Shown: one piece after another, positions 16,829 through 25,949 of the stretch | How the letters are laid out: every line of letters starts with the position of its first letter | Numbering within the stretch: position 1 is the stretch's first letter | DNA from: SbD1 sp039679945 | Lineage (GTDB): Bacteria; Desulfobacterota; Syntrophobacteria; Syntrophobacterales; Syntrophobacteraceae | Length of the DNA: 64,000 bases | Direction of reading: 5' to 3' | Assembly: GCA_039679945.1 (NCBI GenBank) | Contig: JBDKTY010000168.1 | Location: 1 to 64,000 of the forward strand | The notes under the pieces: model-generated | Database searches by the model: none | What the model was told of the DNA's origin: nothing | Seen by the model: the letters and a program-made list of their open reading frames with translations, nothing else | Made by a program: the position numbers and the translations under genes

Positions 16829-17758
16829 TTGACTCTAAACAGGACATCCGCGGCCGCTGACGATATCGGGGGCATACTCCTGGTGGATAAACCCGCCGGG
16901 GTTTCTTCCGCGCGTGTCACAGCCAAGGTGAAGTGGGCGCTCAAGCCCCGCAAGATTGGTCATACGGGAACCCTCGACCCATTTGCCACGGGCGTGCTCG
17001 TTCTTTGCATCAATGAAGCGACTCGCGTAGCCGATCAGTTCATAAATCTGAACAAGGTATATGTCTCTACCCTGAGATTCGGCGTGGAAACGGACACCCT
17101 TGACAGGACCGGGCAGATCATTCGAACGAGTGAGGCGACCTTTTCAAAACAGGACCTGTTAGATGCGCTTCAAGCTTTCGAGGGCGAGTGCGTGCAGAAG
17201 ACCCCCAGGTTTTCCGCCGTGAAGGTCGGCGGCCAGAGGCTCTACAAGCTCAGTCGCAAGGGCATCGAAGTAGACCGGCCGGAGCGTGAGGTATGTATAC
17301 ATTCGATAACGCTGCATTCCTTTGACTGGCCCGAAGCAGTCATTGAAGTCTCCTGTTCGAAAGGCACATACATCCGCCAGCTTGCATCCGATATCGGGGA
17401 AAAGATGGGAACGGGCGCGCACCTATCCGAACTGAGGCGAATGAGCGTTGGCCCATTTCACGTTGATCAGGCGCTCCAATTGGAGCAGTTTTCAGCGGAA
17501 CTGCCTATTACCTCGCGGCTCATTTCTCTCAATGAGGCCCTTTCGCACCTTCCCGTGGCCGTGGCCGGAGAGGAGCAGGTACTTGCGAGACTAAGGTATG
17601 GGCAACTCGATCCAGAATGGGCACTGTCTCAAACGGATTCTTTTTCAAGGCACGCGGGCGCGGTAAGGATCGTAACGGAATCGAACAGACTGGCTGCTCT
17701 ATGGTGGCCAAACCCGGAGGTGGCCGGCTCGCGTCGCCTTCGCGTTTTTACTTTCTGA
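16829..17758 (+). CDS. truB: tRNA pseudouridine-55 synthase TruB
   Basis: Converts U55 of the tRNA T-loop to pseudouridine. Catalytic motif HTGTLDPFATGVLVL with the conserved Asp, plus KTPRFSAVKVGGQRLYKLSRKG and GTYIRQLASDIGEKMG. A TTG start preceded by GGGGGA (6 nt spacing) gives 309 residues, close to the E. coli length. The ATG at 16766 would add 21 residues inside nrnA and is less likely. Confidence 0.93.
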   Translation: MTLNRTSAAADDIGGILLVDKPAGVSSARVTAKVKWALKPRKIGHTGTLDPFATGVLVLCINEATRVADQFINLNKVYVSTLRFGVETDTLDRTGQIIRTSEATFSKQDLLDALQAFEGECVQKTPRFSAVKVGGQRLYKLSRKGIEVDRPEREVCIHSITLHSFDWPEAVIEVSCSKGTYIRQLASDIGEKMGTGAHLSELRRMSVGPFHVDQALQLEQFSAELPITSRLISLNEALSHLPVAVAGEEQVLARLRYGQLDPEWALSQTDSFSRHAGAVRIVTESNRLAALWWPNPEVAGSRRLRVFTF

Positions 17759-18008
17759 GTTTCGCTGGATACGAGAGGCGCATTTTTGAAGTGTGTCCAT
17801 CTCGAGGCAATCCCCGGCGGCTGGTATTCGGGAGCTGGGATCCTGCCCGGGCGAAGCTGCTCGAAGCTTCGGGGCATGGAAGACAATTGCGCAATGGAAG
17901 TTCAATTTCACAACTAAAACTGCCGGTTCAGGCGGCGGCTTACGGTCACTCTGCCCGTAGAGCTGCCGCACAAGGTCCTTTCGGCAAATTTCAAGGAGGT
18001 AAACAGCC

Positions 18009-18278
18009 GTGGTAATGACCCCAGATAAGAAGAAGTCCATAATCGATGATTTCAGGGTGCATCCGTCCGACACGGGCTCCCCAGAAGTGCAGATAGCACT
18101 CCTGAGCGAGAGAATCACTTATCTGACTGAGCATTTCAAGACACACAAAAAAGATCATCACTCCCGCAGAGGTCTGCTCAAGCTGGTCGGCCAGCGCAGG
18201 CAGTTGTTGAATTATCTGAAACGAAAGAGCATTGACCGCTATAACAGCGTTATCGAACGGCTTGGATTGCGCCGTTAA
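18009..18278 (+). CDS. rpsO: 30S ribosomal protein S15
   Basis: 89 residues, TPDKKKSIIDDFRVHPSDTGSPEVQIALL and HHSRRGLLKLVGQRRQLLNYL. It binds the 16S rRNA central domain. AAGGAGG lies 9 nt before the GTG start; the ATG two codons later would be too distant. It sits directly before pnp as in many bacteria. The 250 bp between truB and rpsO show no gene and may hold a promoter. Confidence 0.97.
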   Translation: MVMTPDKKKSIIDDFRVHPSDTGSPEVQIALLSERITYLTEHFKTHKKDHHSRRGLLKLVGQRRQLLNYLKRKSIDRYNSVIERLGLRR

Positions 18279-18290
18279 TAGCACTCCCCC

Positions 18291-18324
18291 GCAACTTCGC
18301 GGAGAGTTGCCGCTATTGCGGCAA
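18291..18324 (+). promoter_or_regulatory. overlapping hairpins between rpsO and pnp
   Basis: Two mutually exclusive stems: GCAACT/AGTTGC (18291-18310) and the perfect TTGCCGC/GCGGCAA around TATT (18307-18324). No T-tract follows, so simple termination is unlikely. Hairpins here serve as RNase III processing or autoregulation sites in other bacteria; that role is inferred by position. Confidence 0.4.
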
Positions 18325-18355
18325 TATCGTCGTGGCTAAAGAGGAAAAAACATAG

Positions 18356-20452
18356 ATGAAACATTCAGTACAAGTTGAAGTGGGCGGACGGCCGCTCATA
18401 TTCGAAAGCGGCGAGGTCGCCAAGCAAGCCAGCGGTTCCATCCTCATGAGATATGGGGACACAGTGGTGCTGATTGCAGCCACAAAGGAAGACCGCACAC
18501 GGGAAGGTATAGATTTCCTCCCGCTCATGGTGGACTATCAGGAAATGAGCTATGCCGCCGGCAGAATTCCGGGAGGCTTTTTCCGGCGTGAAATAGGCCG
18601 TCCGAGTGAAAAGGAGACACTGACCTCCCGCCTCATAGATCGCCCCATTCGTCCTCTTTTCGCGAAAAAGTGGGCTTTTGAAACGCAAGTAGTCGCGACT
18701 GTGCTCTCCGTCGACCAGGAAAATGAACCCGATGTGGTGGCACTTTCCGGTGCGTCCGCCGCACTGCACATTTCGTCTATTCCCTGGGATGGACCGGTCG
18801 CGGCCGTGAGAGTCGGGCGGGTTGGGGGCGAGTTCATCATAAATCCTTCCAGCGCTCAGATTGCCGAAAGCGACATGAATGTCGTCGTGGCGGGAAGCCG
18901 CGATGCCGTCGTTATGGTCGAAGGCGGCGCTCAATTCGTTCCCGAGGAAGATATCACGGACGCCATCATGTTCGCCCATCAGGCGATTGTGCCTATCATC
19001 GCGGCGCAGGATGAACTCCAAAAACTCGTCGGAACCGTGAAGGAAGCACCGCCCGAGGTGATTGTCGACCAGGCGCTCGTTGATCGTGTCAACGAACTCG
19101 CCTCCGCCGAGATGTTCAACGTAATGACCATTGCGGAGAAACATCCACGCAGGGATGCTCGAAAAGCCCTCAAGATCCGTGTCAAGGAAGCGCTTGCCGC
19201 CGATTTCGAAGGCCGGGAGAAAGAGATTGAAGGCATCCTGGAAGAGATCGAAAAGCGCGTGGTCAGGAGGATGATGGTTGAGAAGCGCCACAGGATCGAC
19301 GGCCGTTCCTTCGACGAGATCCGTCCGATAACCATCGAGGTAGCCAAGCTTCCCCGGACACACGGTTCGGCCCTGTTCACCAGGGGGGAAACCCAGGTGC
19401 TGGCTGTCGTGACCCTCGGGTCATCATCGGATGAGCAGAAAATCGATGCCCTTGCGGGTGAGAGCTTCAAATCATTCATGCTGCACTACAATTTCCCGGC
19501 GTTTTCCGTCGGAGAGGTTCGCCCGCTGAGAGGTCCCGGACGCCGCGAAATCGGCCATGGCGCCCTTGCCGAACGCGCGATCAAACCATCCTTGCCCAAC
19601 AATGGCGAGTTCCCATATACCATCCGGATCGTATCCGAAGTCCTCGAATCAAATGGTTCCAGTTCAATGGCCACTGTGTGCGGCTCATCCCTCGCGCTCA
19701 TGGACGCGGGCGTGCCCGTCTGCGAAAGTGTTGCCGGAATCGCCATGGGACTTGTCAAGGAGGGCGATGAATTCATCGTTCTGTCGGATATCCTGGGGGA
19801 CGAAGATCATCTGGGTGATATGGACTTCAAGGTAACCGGCACGGAAAAAGGCATCACCGCTTTCCAGATGGACGTCAAGATCTCGGGAATCAACCGTGAG
19901 ATTCTGCGCAAGGCGCTCGATCAGGCCCGCGCGGGGCGCATTCACATTCTCGGAAAGATGAAGGAAGTGATCACGCAGGCCCGGCCGGCGCTTTCGCCCT
20001 ACGCGCCCAGGCTGGTCACTATCCAGATAAATCCGGATAAGATACGCGATGTCATCGGCCCGGGCGGAAAGATGATCCGTTCCATCGTTGCCGAGACGGG
20101 TGCAAAAATCGACATTGACGACAGCGGCAGAGTCGTTGTAATGAGCCCTGACGGAGCAGCATGCGATAAGGCCATCGATAAGATCAGGAGAATAACCGCC
20201 GAACCTGAAATCGGCCAGAATTACATGGCAAAGATCGTAAGGGTTACCGATTTCGGCGCTTTCGCGGAGATCCTCCCCAATACCGAGGGCCTCATCCACA
20301 TCTCCCAACTCGAACACAGGCGGGTACGCAAGGTGACCGATGTCGTGAACGAGGGGGATGAGGTTCTGGTCAAAGTGATCGACATCGACAAGGATGGCAG
20401 GATCAGGCTCAGCAGGAAAGCCGCCTTGCCTCCGGAAGAGCAGGACAAATAA
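18356..20452 (+). CDS. pnp: polyribonucleotide nucleotidyltransferase (PNPase)
   Basis: Phosphorolytic 3'-5' exoribonuclease of RNA turnover. 698 residues: two RNase PH domains (first about 10-220; second about 310-540 with GRSFDEIRPI and FPAFSVGEVRPLRGPGRREIGHG), an all-helical linker, a KH domain (INPDKIRDVIGPGGKMI) and an S1 domain (GAFAEILPNTEGLIHISQL). Normal length. It follows rpsO by 77 bp. Confidence 0.97.
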   Translation: MKHSVQVEVGGRPLIFESGEVAKQASGSILMRYGDTVVLIAATKEDRTREGIDFLPLMVDYQEMSYAAGRIPGGFFRREIGRPSEKETLTSRLIDRPIRPLFAKKWAFETQVVATVLSVDQENEPDVVALSGASAALHISSIPWDGPVAAVRVGRVGGEFIINPSSAQIAESDMNVVVAGSRDAVVMVEGGAQFVPEEDITDAIMFAHQAIVPIIAAQDELQKLVGTVKEAPPEVIVDQALVDRVNELASAEMFNVMTIAEKHPRRDARKALKIRVKEALAADFEGREKEIEGILEEIEKRVVRRMMVEKRHRIDGRSFDEIRPITIEVAKLPRTHGSALFTRGETQVLAVVTLGSSSDEQKIDALAGESFKSFMLHYNFPAFSVGEVRPLRGPGRREIGHGALAERAIKPSLPNNGEFPYTIRIVSEVLESNGSSSMATVCGSSLALMDAGVPVCESVAGIAMGLVKEGDEFIVLSDILGDEDHLGDMDFKVTGTEKGITAFQMDVKISGINREILRKALDQARAGRIHILGKMKEVITQARPALSPYAPRLVTIQINPDKIRDVIGPGGKMIRSIVAETGAKIDIDDSGRVVVMSPDGAACDKAIDKIRRITAEPEIGQNYMAKIVRVTDFGAFAEILPNTEGLIHISQLEHRRVRKVTDVVNEGDEVLVKVIDIDKDGRIRLSRKAALPPEEQDK

Positions 20453-20649
20453 GCGGCCGGCCATTCCGGGAAGTGCCGCGCGGAACAGTCGTACACACAG
20501 ATTCGTGGATCGGGATTCAGGCATCGGATTGCCGAACGGTTCAGAACGCCGTCTTCTGAATTTCCGATTCCGAACTCTGTTAATAAGCTTTTTCGAGCCA
20601 TTCGCTTTAAACCTGCCCGGGTGGCTATCTGCAATACAAAGGGGGGAAA

Positions 20650-21912
20650 TTGTACCAAAAAACGGTTCTCCGTAATGGGATTCGGGTGGTGACGGAAAGG
20701 ATCCCCTCTGCCCACTCGGTTTCCACCGGCATCTGGGTCAATACCGGCTCTCGCGACGAACACGTCGAAGAGCGGGGAATCACTCACTTCATCGAACATA
20801 TGCTTTTCAAGGGCACGCAACGTCGAAGCGCCCTGGACATCGCCAAGGAATTCGACGCGGTAGGTGGCTTTGCCAATGCTTTCACTTCCAAGGAACACGT
20901 GTGTTTTCACGCGAAGGTTCTCGCCGCCCACCTGCCGCTCCTCATCGATCTCCTGGCCGATCTTTTCCTCGAATCGGTTTTTGATCCCGTTGAAATAGAT
21001 CGCGAACAGAACGTGATCCTCCAGGAAATCCGCATGGTGGAGGACACGCCCGACGAGTACATACATGTCCTGTTCCAGGAAAGCTTCTGGCAATCCAACC
21101 CGCTGGGCCTCCCTATCTATGGATCGGTCGAGACGGTGGAGAGGACTCGCCGCGAACATATGCTCGATTATGTTTCCAGGAGTTTTCATCCGGAGAGGAT
21201 CGTCATCTCCGCCGCCGGGAATCTCGACCACGGGAATTTTCTGGAACTGATCGCGCCTCCCATGGAGGCTCTCAAACCCGGCTCACTGCTGGATAACCGC
21301 GAAACACCCACGCACCATTTCTTCTCGCAAATCGTTGCCAAGGATCTTGAGCAGGTGCACCTCGCCATCGGCATGCAGGGCTCCTCTCAAACCGACGATA
21401 ATCGCTTCGCATCCCATCTCTTGAACGTCATCCTCGGCAGCAGCATGAGCAGCCGCCTCTTTCAGGAAATACGCGAGAAACGCGGTCTGGCCTATTCAGT
21501 CTACTCTTTTTCCCACAGTCATGAAGACACCGGCATGCTCGGCATCTACGCGGGGATTGCCCCCGAGAATATCGAGGAAGTAGTGCGTCTCATAAACGCG
21601 CAGCTCTCCATCCTCTCCGAAACTCTCATCCCCGAGGCGGAATTGAGAGCGGCAAAGGAATACATCAAGGGCAACATGTATATCAATGCCGAGAACAATG
21701 ACTCCCGTATGAACCGGCTCGCCAAGAACGAATTCCTGTTTGGTCGCTATGTCCCTTTTGAAGAGATAGAGCAGAAGATAAACCGCGTCACCCCCGAAGA
21801 CGTGCAGAACTGGTTCCGGAGCGTGTACAGTCCCGACAGGATGGCGGTCCTTCTATACGGGCCCGTGGAAATGGACCTTATCAAGCTCAAGTCGGTCCTC
21901 GCCGAGGGATAA
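20650..21912 (+). CDS. M16-family zinc peptidase (PepR/mitochondrial-processing-peptidase-like)
   Basis: 420 residues. The inverted zinc motif HFIEH (His46, Glu49, His50) lies in ERGITHFIEHMLFKGT, with the Glu-rich segment EIRMVEDTPDEYIHV following, as in active M16 subunits. The start is TTG preceded by a run of G; the N-terminus MYQKTVLRNGIRVVTE is typical. M16 genes often follow pnp. The substrate is unknown. Confidence 0.9.
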   Translation: MYQKTVLRNGIRVVTERIPSAHSVSTGIWVNTGSRDEHVEERGITHFIEHMLFKGTQRRSALDIAKEFDAVGGFANAFTSKEHVCFHAKVLAAHLPLLIDLLADLFLESVFDPVEIDREQNVILQEIRMVEDTPDEYIHVLFQESFWQSNPLGLPIYGSVETVERTRREHMLDYVSRSFHPERIVISAAGNLDHGNFLELIAPPMEALKPGSLLDNRETPTHHFFSQIVAKDLEQVHLAIGMQGSSQTDDNRFASHLLNVILGSSMSSRLFQEIREKRGLAYSVYSFSHSHEDTGMLGIYAGIAPENIEEVVRLINAQLSILSETLIPEAELRAAKEYIKGNMYINAENNDSRMNRLAKNEFLFGRYVPFEEIEQKINRVTPEDVQNWFRSVYSPDRMAVLLYGPVEMDLIKLKSVLAEG

Positions 21913-21916
21913 GCTC

Positions 21917-22711
21917 ATGCCTCTGATTTGCCAGGCGCTCGCAAGCGGCTCTCGAGGAAACGCTATCCTGGTCCGCAGCCCCAAAACACGCATCCTCGTC
22001 GATGCGGGGACAACCTGTAAAGAGCTGGTCCGCCGCCTCCAGATAACCGGTACGGAGGCAAAATGCCTCGATGCCCTGATACTGAGCCATGAACACCGCG
22101 ATCATGTCAGCGCTGCGGGGACTTTGAGCAGAAGGTTCGACCTTCCGGTATTCGCGACACGCGGTACCCTCGACAATCTCCCGGTGGAAACCGGCCGACT
22201 GGCCTCGGTGAATGTCTTCGACACCGGCAGAAGCTTTGAGATCGGGGATTTGCGGGTCCACCCCTTTTCCATCTCCCATGACGCTCGTGAACCGGCCGGC
22301 TTCGTGATCGAACATGAAGGCGTACGCCTCGGCATCTGTACCGACCTGGGCGTGGCCACAAATCTCGTTAGAGTGCGCCTCCAAGGCTGCCATGGCCTTG
22401 TCCTCGAAGCAAACCACGACGTGGACAAGCTGACGGCCGGACCCTATCCATGGCTCCTGAAACAGCGCATAAGGAGCAACCACGGGCACCTCTCAAACGA
22501 GGAGTCCTGCACCCTTCTGGAAAGCATCCACCACGAGAAGATGAGTTTCGTCCTTTTCGCCCACCTCAGTGAGACCAATAATCATCCCGATCTCGTCCGC
22601 AAAAGCTTCCACAGGCTCAGTCAGTCCCCGGAATGGGAATGCGTCCGGTTCGAACTCGCGGCGCAAAATGAGATAGCCCCTGCACTGGAATTGAGCGATA
22701 ATCGCGTATAG
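21917..22711 (+). CDS. MBL-fold metallo-hydrolase, YycJ/WalJ type
   Basis: 264 residues with the metallo-beta-lactamase metal motif SHEHRDHV, N-terminal LASGSRGNAILVRSPKTRILVDAG, and later FSISHDAREPAGFVIEHEGVRLG and LEANHDVDKL. This pattern fits the YycJ/WalJ single-domain hydrolases, some of which act as exonucleases in DNA repair. It begins 4 bp after the peptidase stop. No gene is visible in the next 150 bp. Confidence 0.85.
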   Translation: MPLICQALASGSRGNAILVRSPKTRILVDAGTTCKELVRRLQITGTEAKCLDALILSHEHRDHVSAAGTLSRRFDLPVFATRGTLDNLPVETGRLASVNVFDTGRSFEIGDLRVHPFSISHDAREPAGFVIEHEGVRLGICTDLGVATNLVRVRLQGCHGLVLEANHDVDKLTAGPYPWLLKQRIRSNHGHLSNEESCTLLESIHHEKMSFVLFAHLSETNNHPDLVRKSFHRLSQSPEWECVRFELAAQNEIAPALELSDNRV

Positions 22712-22810
22712 CCGCTCCAGGTGACGATACACTGCTGAATGAAATATCGGGCCTTCCGCGCGGTTTGCCGCACACCCGCGTATTACGGTGAGGAAAAGCT
22801 TGGCTGGCGC

Positions 22811-22841
22811 AAAAAAGAAGCCAGGAATTGCGATCCTGGCT
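22811..22841 (-). terminator. intrinsic terminator of the cold-shock gene
   Basis: On the minus strand, AGCCAGGA/TCCTGGCT forms a perfect 8-bp stem around a 7-nt loop, followed by TCTTTTTT. It lies 27 bp after the cold-shock stop codon. Confidence 0.88.
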
Positions 22842-22867
22842 GGTTACCAAAGTGTGGGAAGGTTTGG

Positions 22868-23071
22868 TTACTGAAGTTTCTTTACATTGACTGCCTGAGG
22901 TCCTTTTGGTCCACGCTCCACGTCAAAGGATACACGGTCGCCCTCACTCAAGGAGCGAAACCCTTCAGACGCAATGGCACTGTAGTGGACAAAAACGTCT
23001 CCCTGGTCCTTCGTCTCGATGAATCCGTAGCCCTTTTTGTCGTTGAACCATTTCACTCGGCCTTCCGACAT
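22868..23071 (-). CDS. cold-shock domain protein (CspA family)
   Basis: 67 residues; RNA chaperone with RNP1 KGYGFIE and RNP2 VFVHYSAI in a single OB fold (MSEGRVKWFNDKKGYGFI). A ribosome site AAGGA stands before the ATG. A monocistronic unit with its own promoter, a leader of about 140 nt and a strong terminator. Confidence 0.95.
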   Translation of the reverse strand: MSEGRVKWFNDKKGYGFIETKDQGDVFVHYSAIASEGFRSLSEGDRVSFDVERGPKGPQAVNVKKLQ

Positions 23072-23216
23072 TTCTCAAAATCCTTTCCTTCTCTGGTACC
23101 GTTTTTCATGCTTGCAGTTTCGCTACTTTGAGCAATCTTGCAAAACTCCGCCGCTTACCGGCCGACCGCGACCCCTCCTTGAGATCGGACCAGACAGTTC
23201 TATCCTAATACTATCG

Positions 23217-23245
23217 CTTCTACAGCAATATCTAAGACCTGTCAA
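23217..23245 (-). promoter_or_regulatory. sigma-70-type promoter of the cold-shock gene
   Basis: On the minus strand TTGACA (23240-23245), a 17-bp spacer and TAGAAG (23217-23222). The resulting untranslated leader of about 140 nt resembles the long thermo-responsive leaders of cspA genes. Regulation by leader folding is inferred. Confidence 0.55.
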
Positions 23246-23289
23246 GCGTTAGCTTAGTGTATGATATGATGAATATGAATAGCGGCAAA

Positions 23290-23459
23290 TCAAGATTAGA
23301 GTTCGGACATTTTCCAGTCCCAGAGCGGGATTCCGAAGTTCTTTATAATAATTTCTAGGAAATACCAGCTATCATACGGTAATACGTATGGAATACTTGT
23401 AAAACCTTTACTGAAAACGTCTTGGAGGTTCAAGATAAGAGTTCGATCGGGCATTTCCA
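23290..23459. repeat. AT-rich gene-free stretch with an imperfect ~29-bp direct repeat
   Basis: TCAAGATTAGAGTTCGGACAT at 23290 and TCAAGATAAGAGTTCGATCG at 23429 start two similar segments that both end in TTTCCAG. Between them lies the inverted repeat CATACG-GTAATA-CGTATG. No coding region is seen between the cold-shock promoter and 23507. Function unknown. Confidence 0.4.
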
Positions 23460-23507
23460 GGGGGGATCTCAAAACTTTTTATTTTTCCGGTGAGCGTGTT
23501 ATATCCG

Positions 23508-24467
23508 TTAATTATCGCCGGACGGGTCCTTCTCGCCGGCGGCCTCCGCTCGGGATTCAGTATCGAGCAAATCATCGAGCGCCTGACGGAGTGCCGGGAA
23601 GCGGAACGAGAAGCCGTTTTCCAGCACTTTCCTCGGTGTGGCTCTCTGCCCTTTCACGAGCACATCGGCGAACTCTCCCAGGACCATACGAAGGAAGAAA
23701 GCGGGAATGGGCGGAAGGATTACCGCCCTTCCGAGCGCCGCCGCCAGGATTTTACCGAATTCCGCGTTTCTCACGGGGTTCGGAGAGACGCAGTTAACGG
23801 GGCCGGTTATTTGTGAATTTTCCAAAGCGAATGTGAGGATTCGGAAGAGGTCCTCTTCATGAATCCACGAGAACCATTGTTTCCCACTCCCGATTGTACC
23901 ACCGAGGAAGCGACGAAATGCCGGCAGCATCTTCGCGAGCGCCCCTCCCCCCTTGCCCAGCACGACGCCAAAGCGGCAGGGCACAACCCTGACACCGCCC
24001 CGCGCGGCCATTCCGGCCTCTTCCTCCCACTTGAGACATACTTCCGACATGAATTCATTCCCGGGGGGAGCGTCCTCGTCAAGGGCATCATCATCGAGGC
24101 GGCTCCCGTAATACCCTACCGCCGATGCATTCAGGAGCGTCTTCACGCTTCCCGACCCGGAGATTGCCTGAACGATATTGCGCGTTGACAGAATGCGGCT
24201 GTCCATGATGGACCTGCGTGTCGCATCGGTCCAGAGAGTAAAAATCGAGGTCCCGGCAAGGTTTATCACCGCGTCACTTTGGGAGGCGGTCTCCTGCCAG
24301 GGGCCGGGCTTTTTGGGGTCACCCTCAATCACGGCGGCCCAGGGAGGAGAGGTTGCGGAAGGCCTCGGGAAGCGGCTCAAGACAATCACTTCATGGCCCG
24401 ATTGGGAAAGCCTCCTGGCAAGGTACTTGCCAACGAATCCCGTTCCACCTGTCACGAATATTTTCAT
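23508..24467 (-). CDS. TIGR01777 family SDR-like epimerase
   Basis: 319 residues. N-terminal Rossmann motif VTGGTGFVGKYLARRLSQSGHEV, then NLAGTSIFTLWTDATRRSI, and a C-terminal domain (PIPAFFLRMVLGEFADVLVKGQRATPRKVLENGFSF) typical of the YfcH/SDR39U1 family. Function is unassigned; likely an NADP-binding sugar- or lipid-modifying enzyme. It follows the Mla genes by about 145 bp on the same strand and may be co-transcribed. Confidence 0.88.
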   Translation of the reverse strand: MKIFVTGGTGFVGKYLARRLSQSGHEVIVLSRFPRPSATSPPWAAVIEGDPKKPGPWQETASQSDAVINLAGTSIFTLWTDATRRSIMDSRILSTRNIVQAISGSGSVKTLLNASAVGYYGSRLDDDALDEDAPPGNEFMSEVCLKWEEEAGMAARGGVRVVPCRFGVVLGKGGGALAKMLPAFRRFLGGTIGSGKQWFSWIHEEDLFRILTFALENSQITGPVNCVSPNPVRNAEFGKILAAALGRAVILPPIPAFFLRMVLGEFADVLVKGQRATPRKVLENGFSFRFPALRQALDDLLDTESRAEAAGEKDPSGDN

Positions 24468-24613
24468 GCCGGGCCACCCCTCGGGACGCTATGATTGATC
24501 ACGGAGTTCTTTTCAAACCATTTCCAGTAACGGAACGGAAAGCCGGCACGCCGCCGCGACCGGTTACACGAGGCAGAGGCATCCCGGGGCGGGAATGGAC
24601 CTCAAGGCGGCGA

Positions 24614-25093
24614 TCAGTCGCCTGTCTTGGGTTTACTGTCCTTGCTATCCTTGCTGTCCATGCTCCCGAAAACGAACTTGGAAATGAGGCCCTCGATGTC
24701 GAGAGGAGGTTGCGTCTCCCTGATCGCTCCTCCGGGCTTAATGTAGTGGTCGGAAGCGCCCGGCGCAATGGAGACATACTTATCTCCGATGATCCCCATC
24801 GTCTTAATCCCGGCGATGGCATCTTCCTCGAGCTGAACGTCATTGGAGATGCTCAGTATAAGCTCGGCCTGCCCGTTTTTGAGGTTGATCGTCTTGACCT
24901 CGCCAATGTTCACCCCGGCCATTGTCACGGGCGCCTTTGCCTTAAGACCCGAGACCGTGGGAAAGACAGCCCTGACATCATATTGTGTGCTGCCGAACCC
25001 AAGGTGGCCGAGGGTCAGGGCCAAATACCCCATGCACAGCAAGCCGACTATGAGAAAAATTCCAACGCTGAATTCCAGCCACTTTCTTTCCAT
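24614..25093 (-). CDS. mlaD: MlaD-type phospholipid-binding protein
   Basis: 159 residues: one N-terminal membrane anchor (SVGIFLIVGLLCMGYLAL) and an MCE domain (about residues 35-115, YDVRAVFPTVSGLKAKAPVTMAGVNIGEV). It forms the periplasmic lipid-binding ring of the Mla ABC system, which moves phospholipids between the membranes. The C-terminus is a short Lys/Asp/Ser-rich tail. The stop of mlaE is 13 bp upstream. Confidence 0.9.
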   Translation of the reverse strand: MERKWLEFSVGIFLIVGLLCMGYLALTLGHLGFGSTQYDVRAVFPTVSGLKAKAPVTMAGVNIGEVKTINLKNGQAELILSISNDVQLEEDAIAGIKTMGIIGDKYVSIAPGASDHYIKPGGAIRETQPPLDIEGLISKFVFGSMDSKDSKDSKPKTGD

Positions 25094-25106
25094 TACTTTT
25101 CCTCAA

Positions 25107-25892
25107 TCAGATCAGGATCGACGTGATGACGTAATCACATATCAGAACTGAAATGGATGAGATAACGACCGCATTGGTTGTCGCGCGGCTCACCTCTTCC
25201 GGCCCGAAGCTTCCTTCATCCACCCCCGCGTAAAATCCCTTGTAGGTACAGATCCAGATAATCAAAGCGGAAAAACAGAAAGATTTTACTATGCCGAGGT
25301 ATACATCACTCCATACGGCGCCGGTATTCACGCCGTCCCAGTAGGCGCCGCTGCTCACCCCCAGGAGTTCGACCCCGACCAGGTAACCGCCGAGAATTCC
25401 CACGACTGTGCAAAAGGACGTGAGCAACGGGAGTGCGACTATACAGGCCACGAACTTGGGAGTGATGAGATAGGAGTAAGGATCAATGGCCATGCATTCC
25501 AGGGCATCGATCTGCTCCTCGATTCTCATAATGCCGATTTCGGCGGTAATGGCGGACCCGGCCCGGCCGGTCACCATCAGAGCCGTTAGCACCGGCCCGA
25601 GTTCGCGCAGAAGGCTGAGCGCCACGGCCGATCCCAGCCAGCCCTCGGAACCGAACTTGGATAGAGTGTAATAACCCTGCAGTCCCAGCACCATTCCGAC
25701 GAAGGCGCCGGTAAATCCAATCACGGAAAAAGACTTGGACCCGATGAATTCGATCTGCTTCGCGATCGGCAACAGTTTAGCGGGAGGAACGAAAAGTCCG
25801 CGCACCGTATAGAGGAAAAAAATCCCAAAACGCCCAAGACTGAGTATCCGGTTGATGCCAAACGCTCCAAGCGCCTGGATGAGGTTCACCAT
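25107..25892 (-). CDS. mlaE: MlaE-type ABC permease
   Basis: 261 residues with several membrane helices and the MlaE signature (FIGSKSFSVIGFTGAFVGMVLGLQGYYTL, LLRELGPVLTALMVTGRAGSAITAEIG, EQIDALECMAIDP). Inner-membrane permease of the phospholipid transporter, working with the ATPase encoded just upstream and MlaD just downstream. Confidence 0.93.
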   Translation of the reverse strand: MVNLIQALGAFGINRILSLGRFGIFFLYTVRGLFVPPAKLLPIAKQIEFIGSKSFSVIGFTGAFVGMVLGLQGYYTLSKFGSEGWLGSAVALSLLRELGPVLTALMVTGRAGSAITAEIGIMRIEEQIDALECMAIDPYSYLITPKFVACIVALPLLTSFCTVVGILGGYLVGVELLGVSSGAYWDGVNTGAVWSDVYLGIVKSFCFSALIIWICTYKGFYAGVDEGSFGPEEVSRATTNAVVISSISVLICDYVITSILI

Positions 25893-25949
25893 TCAACTCT
25901 CCCTTCCGGGGCATGTGCGGCAATATTCCCATTCGTCGGCATCGGTAAA